From assembly GCF_000499845.2 (NCBI RefSeq), contig NC_023750.2, forward strand, positions 27,835,177-27,899,176: a stretch of 64,000 bases of DNA, in the 5' to 3' direction. Shown one piece after another: positions 20,067-29,527 of the stretch (its first letter is position 1; each line of letters starts with the position of its first letter). The notes under the pieces were generated by a model that was not told the origin of the DNA, made no database searches, and worked only from the letters and a program-made list of their open reading frames with translations. The position numbers and the translations under genes were made by a program. The stretch is from Phaseolus vulgaris. Its lineage: Eukaryota; Streptophyta; Magnoliopsida; Fabales; Fabaceae.

Positions 20067-21260
20067 CTCCTCAAGTCAAATCCCACTCAACAAGCAACAA
20101 TTGATATTTATCCACCAACAAATTTAGAGGTCAAGAAAAGAAAGCAAGAAACAATTAAAATTTTAAAACAGCACCACTGCAATTGGATTTAATAATATGA
20201 CACAACTAGAAGGAGTTCAGAATGAATTGGACAAGCAAATAAAAATAGGCACTCAAATAATGGATGGCACACAAAAGGAACCTAAAGATTGGCACTAGAA
20301 GTGATTTGAAAAACCAAAATAGCACCACTGAAAATATTGTGGTGCAGAAAGCGTGACTTAATTGATTTGTTTAGCTGGCTATTTTGTATTTGTTTCTAAA
20401 AATTTAAACACAATCAATTCATTTTCTTAAAAAACTATTGGCGTTGGTTTCACTTCAATCACATGCGCCAATTAATTATGATAATTTTTCCAAAAACAGT
20501 GTCCAATTACCGTCAGGTATAGTGCCAGAATGCACACTTCTTTTGTATGATTTATCTTTTTTTTTTTTTCTATTTTGTGTTTTCAACTGATTCTTTTTTT
20601 CTTTTTGTGCTAACACCTCAAACTTTTGAAATCCAGAGGCTCATAATTTTCTTATGACGTATTTAATTTTCATAAAGCAAAACATCCAAAACAGATTTGT
20701 GAAAAGAGAGGATTCTGAAATCTGGAATCAAAACAGAAAGATATACTTCAAAAACACAATGGAATTAATGTGATGGAATTTGTGTGGATCTAGCACACAA
20801 ATATGAACTCAAACTAAAAAGAAAAATGCACCAAAGGATCAAATCAAAACAGAATTCATATTAGGCACTCAAAACAAAACAAGAAACAAATAAATCAAGA
20901 AAAGAACTACTAAGATTTGTTGATAAATTTTGGAATCACATGACTTGACAAAACTTATAGATTCAAAAAATAAAATGACTCAAACACATTAATATGAACC
21001 GAATAGAATTTCAATCAAGACTCAAGCAACCTAAAAATAAAAAACAGCAACTAATTCACCAAAGAATCCTACACAAAAATTGCAAATAAGATGCTCAAGC
21101 ACAATTTGAAAAATTCTACCGATTGAAATGCTAAGAAGAGCATCCAACTCAAATTAAAATATAAAAAACAGCAAGACAAGATGAACAAAGATGCACAATA
21201 TGAATATAAGAAGAACTCAAGCAGAAAAATACAAAGAGATACTTATCTCTTGAAGACCAT
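20067..21260 (-). other. Leader of the 1410-21954 element (LTR-proximal part)
   Basis: About 1.2 kb of A-rich noncoding DNA with no supported frame. Simple T-rich tracts occur at 20550-20600. Oligo-A and CAACTC-rich words are common. It is read as untranslated leader because it lies between the primer site and gag. Confidence 0.6.
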
Positions 21261-21276
21261 AGCTCATGATACCAAA
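21261..21276 (-). promoter_or_regulatory. Primer binding site of the 1410-21954 element
   Basis: On minus, TTTGGTATCATGAGCT follows the LTR end directly. TGGTATCA(G)AGC is the standard complement of the initiator methionine tRNA 3' end; here a T is inserted after TATCA. Confidence 0.75.
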
Positions 21277-21954
21277 TGATGGCATTGAGCTCTTCTCTTT
21301 TGTGGTTTTTGGGTGGTTTGCGGAAGCTTAGTGGTTTGTTGATGGATCAAGGCCCTCCTAGGAGGTGTGGCTACCTTGGAGGTGCATGAGAGTAGGGAAA
21401 TTGAGGGAGGTTCGGCCAGCCCCCTTTGGTAGGTGAAGGATTGAAGATTAAAACCTAAATCTTAGGCAAGAGAGTAAAGTATGGCTCAAGTTTGGCAGCA
21501 TAACAATACTCAATTCAATCTTACAAAATGAGAGCCAAGCACCTCCTTATATAGGATTGGAGGGCTGGAATTTGAAGAGCCAAATACAAATGAAATGCTA
21601 GCCAAATTACATGCAAGTGTGAGCACATGGAAGCACATGGCACATGGGAGCACATGGGTGAGGTGGCGCCTAAATGGAGGTAAATTCTAGAAGTATTCCT
21701 TGTGTGGTTGGTCTAGAATTTATGCCCATTAGGTCTAGCCTTTTAAGTACCACTTTGCATGTTTCATCACATTTACAAAAAGATTTAAACTATGCTACTT
21801 TAACTAGAAAAGGAAGAAGAACTATCTCACACTAGAGTCTATGACATGTAAAAATGTCCCATTGACCTCTCTTTGACTATGACTCTAGTGATTGCCTTAA
21901 ATGTAGCATTTTTGGTGGCGTTTGATAGGATTGGTGTTGGGGCCTCTTCCATCA
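21277..21954 (-). repeat. 5' LTR of the 1410-21954 element
   Basis: A 678-bp partner of 1410-2132, beginning TGATGGCATT and ending CTTCCATCA, followed by TSD ACACC. TATA-like TTATATAGG is at about 21548. It lacks the hairpin segment present in the other copy. Confidence 0.92.
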
Positions 21955-22480
21955 ACACCTCCCCCTCGAATGAGAACACCAAGGTTGAACAAAATAGTTC
22001 ACCAATTAAATCCTCCTCACCTTTGAGCGAAGATGAGGTCAATTGCGAACCGTTCGCTTGGGTTAGAAGCCTCGAGTGTTGGAAAGGTAGGTTCGTAGAG
22101 AACACCTCCCCCTCGAGTGAGAACACCAAGAATGAACAAGTATGGTTCACCAGAGAAACCCTCCCTCGCCTTTGAGCGAGGACGAGGTCAGATACGAGTC
22201 ATTCCCATGAGTTAGAGAATCTCGAGTGTGGAGGAGGTAGGTTCGTTGAGGACACCTTCCCTTCGAGTGAGAACGTTAAGGGTGAGAGAAATGGTTCATC
22301 GGTGAAATCCTCTTTAAGAGGTCAGTCACAGGCTTTTCCTTGGGTTAGAAGTCTCGAGAAAGAAAAGGGCAGGTTCGCAGAGAACACCGCCCCCTCGAGT
22401 GAGAACGCCAAGGTTGAGCAGCGCAGTTACAGTTAAATCCTCCCCTGGTTTAGAGCAAGGGTGAGGTCAGTTCAGGTTAG
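21955..22480 (+). repeat. 150-bp tandem repeat, 3'UTR of Tat-1 (right part)
   Basis: The interrupted repeat resumes with ACACCTCCCCCTCG. Three to four more units follow, marked by GTTAGAAGYCTCGAG at about 22062, 22210 and 22345. They are more diverged than the left units, and the last two are shortened. Confidence 0.8.
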
Positions 22481-22621
22481 TGTGCAAACCCCCGCTACCT
22501 ATGCGCGGTAGATAAGATGGGCAAGCGTGCTACCTGAAGTTCAAAGATTTCATTAGAGGCGCTGTTAGAACGCAGGTCGCCCGGGCGAGGACCTAGTCTC
22601 TTCGCTGAACAAGTCAGCTCG
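22481..22621 (+). other. 3'UTR of Tat-1 next to the polypurine tract
   Basis: Unique sequence between the array and the polypurine tract, with no coding frame. Its last part (CTGAACAAGTCAGCTCGAGACTGG) matches the equivalent position in Tat-4 at 59690-59720. Confidence 0.6.
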
Positions 22622-22636
22622 AGACTGGGGGGCTTG
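22622..22636 (+). promoter_or_regulatory. Polypurine tract of Tat-1
   Basis: AGACTGGGGGGCTTG directly precedes the LTR start TGTACCGACC, as in Tat-2 and Tat-4. Confidence 0.82.
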
Positions 22637-23471
22637 TGTACCGACCAGTCCTCGGGCATCGTTGACCACTGGTAATATTGGTGCCATGTAAGCAGGGTCC
22701 CACGAGCGGTGTGGGCCAATATCTCACGAAGCACGTGCGCCAAGGAGCCAAAGAGTGGTTAGACATCGGTCACCAGGATGTATCGACGTGCCACTAGACA
22801 TTGTGGAGAGGTCGGACATCAGGACCCGAACGTAGAGCTGGGCCACGAGAGGTGGATCCTAGACCACACACCAGTTACTAGAAAGGGAGAAGCCTAGGTC
22901 ACGAGAGTCCATGCTTGTAGGGTGGATGACACGTTTAGGCGTAACACAAGTATAGAGCCACTGGAAAGATATGACCTCTGACGGCTGCATTCCAGGGATG
23001 AGCTGCATGCATGGCACGTGAACAACTAGGACACTCCCAAAGGCGGGTGACCCTAGAGATCAGGTGCACGAGGAGGCACCCAAGTGGTCACCCCATCAGA
23101 GGTTGCACTCTAGTTAGGGAACCCACGTGCTAGGTTATCCTAAGAGTAGGGTAACAATAGTAGTGGGCCCATCCTGTTAGAAAGCCCATTTTGGGTAAAG
23201 AGGAAACCCTAGTTTCAGTCTATAAAAAGGAAAGCCACAAACTTGGCAAGGTACGTTATTCATTTGCGCCGCTTAACACACACACAGTGACAGTTATACA
23301 GTTTTGGTGTTTCCTAACCCTAAGATTGACTTGAGCGTCAGAGTGCAAACGACCTCTAGGGCGCCCTTTGTCTTTGTGTTTTCAGGCATAAAGCACATGT
23401 GAAGCGCAGAGATTCTGGACGTGAGAGTGACGTAGGCGCACGAAGACGTATTTGGTCAACCGACAGGAACA
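22637..23471 (+). repeat. 3' LTR of Tat-1
   Basis: Starts TGTACCGACCAGTCC and ends CCGACAGGAACA (835 bp). A TATA box TATAAAAAGG is at 23221-23230. Downstream, GACTTGAGCGTC.GAGTGCAA is shared with the Tat-3 and Tat-4 LTRs. The 5' LTR lies outside the window, so the TSD cannot be checked. The flank suggests insertion into the leader of the element at 23472 onward. Confidence 0.85.
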
Positions 23472-24061
23472 AAATTCATAAAAAAAATTTTTTTTAGCTT
23501 AGTATCACGAAACCTTTGTGTTCAAGTTTATTTTCCTTGCTTATTTTTGCTTAAATTAATTGGTGGGGAAAATTCTTAAAAAGCAATCCCATTAAAAACA
23601 TTGTAATAGCTAAATTCGTTCATTAGTCGTGAAAGTGTGTCAAGGGGCTCTAAGTGTCACTTGCACTTTCACATAGGACACGTCTAGTTTACTTTTCCGT
23701 CTTTCCTTCTTTTATTTTCTTTGCCCTTAATTCCTTCTTGTTTAATTTCTAAGTCTCCGTGATACCTAGGTTATTGCTCTCCGTTTGTAGTTGATCTTCC
23801 TTTGATCATTAGGACACCTTGCATACATCACATTTACGGAAAAACTTTGTTAAGACTATTCGAGTTAAGCTCTGGCTAAGGGAAGACTTGGTATTTAAGC
23901 AGTCCTAGTGACTCACCTCTCTTTCCTGAGAGTGAACTTGGAGACAGTTGACTTGTTGACTTTGATTGAAACTTCACCAACTCTAAAACCTATTTGTGAA
24001 AATATTTTATCACTCATTTGAAATAAATTTTTTGTGAAAATCATTTCTTTTTAATTTCAAA
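23472..24061 (+). other. Leader of the plus-strand chromovirus-like element
   Basis: 590 bp of A/T-rich noncoding DNA between the Tat-1 LTR and the gag start. No LTR or primer site is visible here, so the 5' end of this element was either cut away or lies left of Tat-1, outside the window. Confidence 0.55.
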
Positions 24062-25224
24062 ATGAGTTATCATAATCATGCATCTAGTGTTCAAGGTAGT
24101 AATTAGAACATATAAGATGACTATGGGTGGAAAGAAGAGGCTAGGTTTTTTAGAACAGAATTAGAAAAACATAGAGAAAATACAGATAAATAAATGGATG
24201 AGTTGAGAGAAATGTCTGGACAATTAGTTCTCAATCAAAACATGGGAAAAGGGCGTGGGGAAGAAAGGTAGAGGCATAGAAGAAATTATGTTTATCTTGA
24301 ACAATCTGACAGTAACTCTGATAATAATGAGGAAACACATAGAGGACATCGCCATAGGCCTCTAGATATGACAATTTCCCAAAAGAAACCAGGGTAGACC
24401 TTCCTCCTTTTCATGGTAGAAATGATATAGATGAATTTTTGGATTGGGAGATGAAGGTGGAACAAATTTTTGCTAGTCACCATGTGGAAGAAGAGAGAAA
24501 ATTATCCCTAGCTACACTTAGCTTTCAGGGATTATCTATGTATTGGTGGTCTAAACTATTAAAAGATCTTGAGGTTCAAATCCGTCATTGGATTCAACTA
24601 AAAACTACCCTTAGGAAACACCATATTCCTTCCTACTATGATAGGGAGTTGATGTATCAACTCCAAAGACTTCAACAGAGAGATAAATCAGTAGAGGAGT
24701 ATAGGCAGAAAATGGAACTATTAATGCTGAGGGCTAATGTTAAGGAGAAGGATGAAGTAACCATTTCCAGATTTTAGAGTGGCCTTAACTTAGACATAAG
24801 GGATAGGGTTGAACTTTTACCTTTGAAAGATTTAGATGATTTGGTTCAACTATGTGTTAGGGTAGAGCAACAAATCAAAAGAAGATCTAGCTCTAGAAAA
24901 TATTATCCTAGCACATCCTATTCTAGGAAAAAGTGTAAGAGGGAGCGCTATCCTTCCAAATCTGGGTATGAAAGACACAAAGATATAGGTAAAGAAAAAT
25001 AAATTGAAAAAGAAAAATAAAAAAAGAGTTTTTCTAAAGAACCCAAAACAAGAGATGTTCAGTGCTTTCATTGTCATGAAAGAGGACATTATGCTGCTAA
25101 GTGTCCTAGAAAGAGAAATATGCTTTTAAATGATTATGACACCGACGACACTAGCAACTCTACATCCTCACTTAGTGAAGGTGAAATCTTGGAGTCTGAA
25201 GGAGAATTCCAAGCTTATACATGA
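24062..25224 (+). pseudogene. Gag of the chromovirus-like element (23472-37075)
   Basis: It starts at ATG 24062 (MSYHNHASS). Several stops follow in the first 370 bp, and a longer open piece runs 24439-24774. Gag core motifs are WEMKVEQIFASHHVEEERK, WWSKLLKDLE, DRELMYQLQRLQQRDKSVEE and YRQKM. After TAG 24775 the frame continues with GLNLDIRDRVELLPL, a basic Ser/Arg region and a CCHC zinc knuckle (CFHCHERGHYAAKC) near 25065. At least four stop codons make this a pseudogene. Confidence 0.85.
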
Positions 25225-25230
25225 AATTTA

Positions 25231-25740
25231 ATGATGGTTAGGAGGCTACTTGGCAACCAACCTATTGAGATAGAACAATCTCAATTAGAAAATCTATTCC
25301 ACACTCCCTGTAAAGTTTTTGAAAATATTTGCTCAATGATAATGGATAGTGGATCTTGTTGTAATTGTTGTAGCTCAATATTGGTTGATAAGTTAGCCTT
25401 GACTATTGTACCTCATCCAAAACCTTATAAACTTCAGTGGATTAAAGATGATGAAGGTATAATACTCAAGAACCAAATAAGTATTCCAATTTCCATGGGC
25501 AATTATAATAAAAATGTTTTATGTGATGTGGTACCCATGGAAGTTGGACATATTTTACTTGAAAGGCCATGGCAATTTGATAAACATGCTATTCATGATG
25601 GCCTTACCAATAAAATTAGCTTCCATCATAAGGAAAATAAAATAACTCTTTGTCCTCTTTCACCTCAACAAGTGGGAGAGGACCAAATAAGTCTTAAAAA
25701 TAAAATTGATGAAGAGAAGAGAGAAGAAAAAAAATATTAA
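25231..25740 (+). pseudogene. Aspartic protease region of the chromovirus-like element
   Basis: The active-site segment is SMIMDSGSCCNCCSS (D-S-G), near residues 31-45. It is followed by KPYKLQWIKDDEG, FLCDVVPM-type NVLCDVVPMEVGHILLERPW and the NKISFHH stretch. LLERPW replaces the usual LLGRPW. The frame is broken from RT by TAA at 25738. It would cleave the gag-pol polyprotein. Confidence 0.85.
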
Positions 25741-25788
25741 ATAAAACTCTCTTTTCCAAATGAAGTCACAAAAGAGAAGAAAAAGAGT

Positions 25789-27166
25789 TTGGAGTGTTGT
25801 GCCTGCTCCAAAGAAGTTGTTCCACAAAAACCTTTGAAAATTAAAAATAAAATAAAACCTCTTCTAGTGGAACAAACTCTCTTTCTTCTCCAATGCAAAG
25901 AGGCACTTGCTGCCACAAATCAAGAACTTGAGTCTCTACCAAGTGGGGTAGAAAAACTTTTAAAAGAATTTGATCAACTTTTTCCTAAAGAGGTTCCTAG
26001 TGGACTTTCACCTTTACGGGGAATTGAACATCAAATAGATTTTGTTCCCGGATCCAGCCTACCAAATAGGCCAACTTATAGAACAAACCCGCAAGAAACA
26101 AAAGAAATAGAGAAACAAGAGTACTGACTTGTTGAAGAAGGGTTGGGTTCAAAAGAGTCTCAGTCCTTGTGTTGTGCCCGTGTTATTGGTTCCCAAGAAA
26201 GACGGGTCTTGGAGAATGTGTACTGATTGTAGGGCCATCAACAATATAACTGTCAAATATAGACACCCAATCCCAAGGTTAGATGAATTGCATGGGGCAA
26301 CTTTATTTTCTAAAATTGATCTTAGAATTTGTTATCATCAAATTAGAATTAAAGAAGGAGATGAATGAAAAACTACTTTTAAAACCAAGTTCTGATTATA
26401 TGAGTGGTTAGTCATGCCTTTTGGTTTGACCAATGCCCCTAGCACTTTTATGAGATTAATGAATCATGTACTAAGGTATTGTATATGCCATTTTGTGGTT
26501 GTTTACTTTGATGACATTTTAATTTACAGTAAGAATCTAGGTAGGCACTTAGGCCATCTTCGACAAGTTTTGATTATTCTCAGGAAACATCATCTCTTTG
26601 CCAATCTTGAAAAATGTACTTTTTGTCAAGAAAATGTTGTTTTCCTAGGATTCATGGTTGGGAAAGATGGTGTTCATTTTGATCCTGAGAAAATAAAGGC
26701 TATCCAAGAATGGCCCACCCTTACCACTATAGGTGAAGTTCGCAGCTTCCATGGGTTAGCTAGGTTTTATAGACGTTTTTGTTCGGGACTTCTCTACAAT
26801 AGCAGCTCCTCTTAATGACTTGGTTAAGAAGGATGTAGTTTTTGCTTGGGGTGAAAAACAGGAAAAAGCTTTTGAAACTTTAAAAGATAAGTTAACACAC
26901 GCACCTATTCTAGCTCTTCCTAATTTTTCTAAAACTTTTGAGCTAGAATGTGATGCTTCTAGTGTGGGTATAGGTGTTGTGTTAATACAAGGTGGTCATC
27001 CTATTGCATATTTCAGTGAAAAACTTAAAGGACCCATCTTGAATTATCCCACCTATGATAAAGAGCCTTAAGCTCTCATCCGTGCCCTCCAAACATGGGA
27101 ACATTACTTGGTGACTAAAGAGTTCATTATTCATACTGATCACGAGTCACTTAAGTACATAAGGAG
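25789..27166 (+). pseudogene. Reverse transcriptase and RNase H N-terminus of the chromovirus-like element
   Basis: The spacer LSPLRGIEHQIDFVPGSSLP is near 26015. RT proper is broken by TGA at about 26125 and 26366 and TGA at 26392. It contains [46 protein letters not shown] and the catalytic [11 protein letters not shown] at about 26506. Next come [10 protein letters not shown] and VFLGFMV. A frameshift near 26790 leads to RNase H ([36 protein letters not shown]). The last codon before the insertion is at 27166. About five disruptions show long decay. Confidence 0.9.
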
Positions 27167-27169
27167 TGA

Positions 27170-28169
27170 TGATGAGAATCAAAAAGATGTTATCAATAGA
27201 CAAAATGGACAAGGGCCAAAGCATTAAAAGTTCTTCTTATTAGTCTTTGCAAAAGATGAGGCCCAAGCCCAAAGCCCAAGCCCAAGCCCAAGAAGGCCCA
27301 AGCCCAAGAAGCCCAAGTCCAAACAATGAGGGGCAAGGCCAAGCATTAAATAAAAGAGCATCATTTGAATGACTCTTGTAGGAGGTGTGGATATTAAATA
27401 AATAGGTGTGAATGTATTAGAGAGAGTCACTTTGTCCATGTGACTTAGTAGGGGGGTGTAGGTGTAGTTTTTAGGAGGTGTCATAGTAGAAAAAGGTCAC
27501 ACCTCCCATGTGACTTGTTTTTGGTGGGAATTTCAAATGAGTTTTATTTGAAAATTCCCACCTATTTTTCAGCACCTCTAGGCTATAAATAAAGGTGCTT
27601 AGCTTGTACAATTCAGATTGGAATTTTATAGTAGAGAGACTATACTCAAATTTGGAGAGAATTTGTGAGTTTTGAGTCTTCTTCTTCTTTGCCTTATCTT
27701 GTGAGCTATGGTGAGCTTCAAGTGGTGGCACTCCATCACTTATCTTGGTTCAAGGTTCCAAGTGGCGTGAATGTCTTCTTCCAATTCTCAAAATCCAGCA
27801 AGCATCTTCCTATAAGTGTTCTTCTTCCTTTTCTTCAATTTTTCCATTCGGTAGTTTTAAATTCCTAGTGTTTTCCTTCATTTTCTACCGTTTACATTTA
27901 CTTTTCCAGCTTTTGTTCTTTGTTTCTTTTCGGTTCAGTAGCTAGCTTTTCAATTCTGTCCAGTTTTTAATTTTTGTTCTTCATTCCTTGTGTTTTGATT
28001 CCATTGACAATACATGGACTTCCATATGAGTCTTGGTTGGTGCTAAGTTTTGGTGAGTTCTTGAATTAGAACATTGATCCAATTCTAAAGTAAAGTGCCT
28101 TTCAAATCCAGCTCAAGTTGCTCCTAAGAATGTCAAGAATCATGTGTTCTTGTAGTTACATTCACATCT
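27170..28169 (+). repeat. 5' LTR of the gag-protease element
   Basis: Starts TGATGAGAATCAAAAAG and ends TTCACATCT, where the other LTR has TTCACATCA. The TATA box CTATAAATAAAGG is at about 27583. A repetitive GCCCAAGCCCAAG stretch lies at 27261-27325. Confidence 0.93.
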
Positions 28170-28171
28170 TG

Positions 28172-28187
28172 TGGTATCTAGAGTCTA
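28172..28187 (+). promoter_or_regulatory. Primer binding site of the gag-protease element
   Basis: TGGTATCTAGAGTCTA lies two bases after the LTR. It matches the initiator methionine tRNA type TGGTATCAGAGC with an inserted T. Confidence 0.75.
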
Positions 28188-28189
28188 GG

Positions 28190-29527
28190 CTTGTTTTTGC
28201 TTAATTCTTGAGTTGTATTGCACTTTACTTTCAAGAGCTCTTTAATTGAAGTTGTTTACCATTCTGTTTTAGGATTTATTTTGAGTTTTCTTGCTGTTTT
28301 TCTTTTGTTACACCATGTGTTTGTGAAAAGGATTCTAGCACTCATTGTTCATATGAGTATGGCTGCTCTTTTGGAATGGCATTCTCCTTCCTAGAGCTAA
28401 CCTTAAGCTTCCTTTCACTTGTGGTTATATCTTGTTATATGTCTTTTAATTTTGTAATCATGTCAAGTTTTGTCTTAGTCATGTTATTCCATAATTGTCA
28501 TTACTTCTAGTAGTACTTTTTTTGCTTTAATTGTTTCTTGCTTTGGTTTACTTTCTGTTTTTTTTTAGTTTATTGCTTGATCCTTTGTGCATTTTCATTT
28601 TTAGATTTGAGTTCATGCTTGTATTTTCATTCTATACAAGTTCCTTTACACAATTTCCATTATGTCTTTGCTAGTTCATCATACTGTTTTTCATTCCTAA
28701 ATAGGCTCCTCTGTTTTCTTACAAACGTGCTACTGTTTTCAATTTACTGCAATTAATTGGCTCATAGGAAATTTGTGAAAATTTGGATTTACATACTTCA
28801 AAGTGTTACAAAAGCATAGAAAAAAGAATCACTCAAAAATTCCAAGTACACAAAAAATGATAAATAAAATACGAAAAGTGTACAATACTGCGGAAAAGAA
28901 TACGGTAATTGGGCAGCAATTTTGAAAAATTTATTTCTCTCAATTGGCATACTGTTTTTACCTCATTCCAGTGCCATTTTTGAGTTAAGACATTGAAGTT
29001 TCTGTGGTTAATTTTTCACATTCCAGTTCGCTTTCAATCGGTACAGTTAAATCTGTAAACATAGCACAGTTTGCTTTTAAAAAAAAATAAAAAAAATTCC
29101 AGTAGCTGTTTTCTGTTTTCTTTAATCTACTCTAGCACTTTTCTTTAGGACTCTTTTTGTGTGCCTTCTTTATTCATTGAGTTCCTTATTTTTCTTGATT
29201 GTCTTTCATTCATATTCTTTCTAGTTTGTCATACATTACTCTCTGTTTTTGGTTTAACTTTTATTGTTTACACCTTTTTCTTGCTTGTCTTTTTGTTCTT
29301 CTTAAAGTTGTGTGGAGACTTGTTCTTAAGTAAGTTGGTTTGCTGTGACATATTTCACTTGAAGCTACTCCATTTCACAAGCAAGGCTTGGTTGAGAACA
29401 GAATATTTTCTTGGAGTGGTTTGAGTGCTTTCTTGGGCATTTTCCAGCAACCTATATCTCACTGTTTTTAATTGTTTAACAAGTTTCTTTCACTGTTTTG
29501 TTTTCTGTTTTTGTGTATTTTCTGCTC
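28190..29527 (+). other. Leader of the gag-protease element
   Basis: About 1.3 kb of T-rich noncoding sequence. The frames at 28538-28756 and 29161-29424 encode only hydrophobic low-complexity sequence and are not believed. The region should contain packaging signals. Confidence 0.6.

Larger units (their letters stand above)
1410..21954 (-). mobile_element. Chromovirus-like Ty3/gypsy element with nested insertions (TSD ACACC)
   Basis: Terminal repeats 1410-2132 and 21277-21954 begin TGATGGCATT and end TCTTCCATCA. The 5-bp target duplication ACACC lies at 1405-1409 and 21955-21959. On the minus strand, a TTTGGTATCA primer site adjoins the right LTR and a purine tract adjoins the left LTR, so transcription runs right to left. 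Internal coding is a gag N-terminus (18339-17691), gag-protease (3983-3088) and integrase (3067-2459). RT and RNase H are absent. Tat-2 (3984-17685) and a solo LTR (18996-20066) are inserted inside. It landed in the third unit of the Tat-1 tandem repeat. Confidence 0.92.

Noticed and set aside
27224..27484. Minus-strand frame rich in GLGLLGLGLG
   Set aside because: It is the complement of the GCCCAAG repeat in the LTR; the same shadow recurs at 31864-32124.
28538..28756. Hydrophobic plus-strand frame in the leader of the young element
   Set aside because: T-rich DNA gives Phe/Leu/Ser strings in any frame; no start context or conservation.
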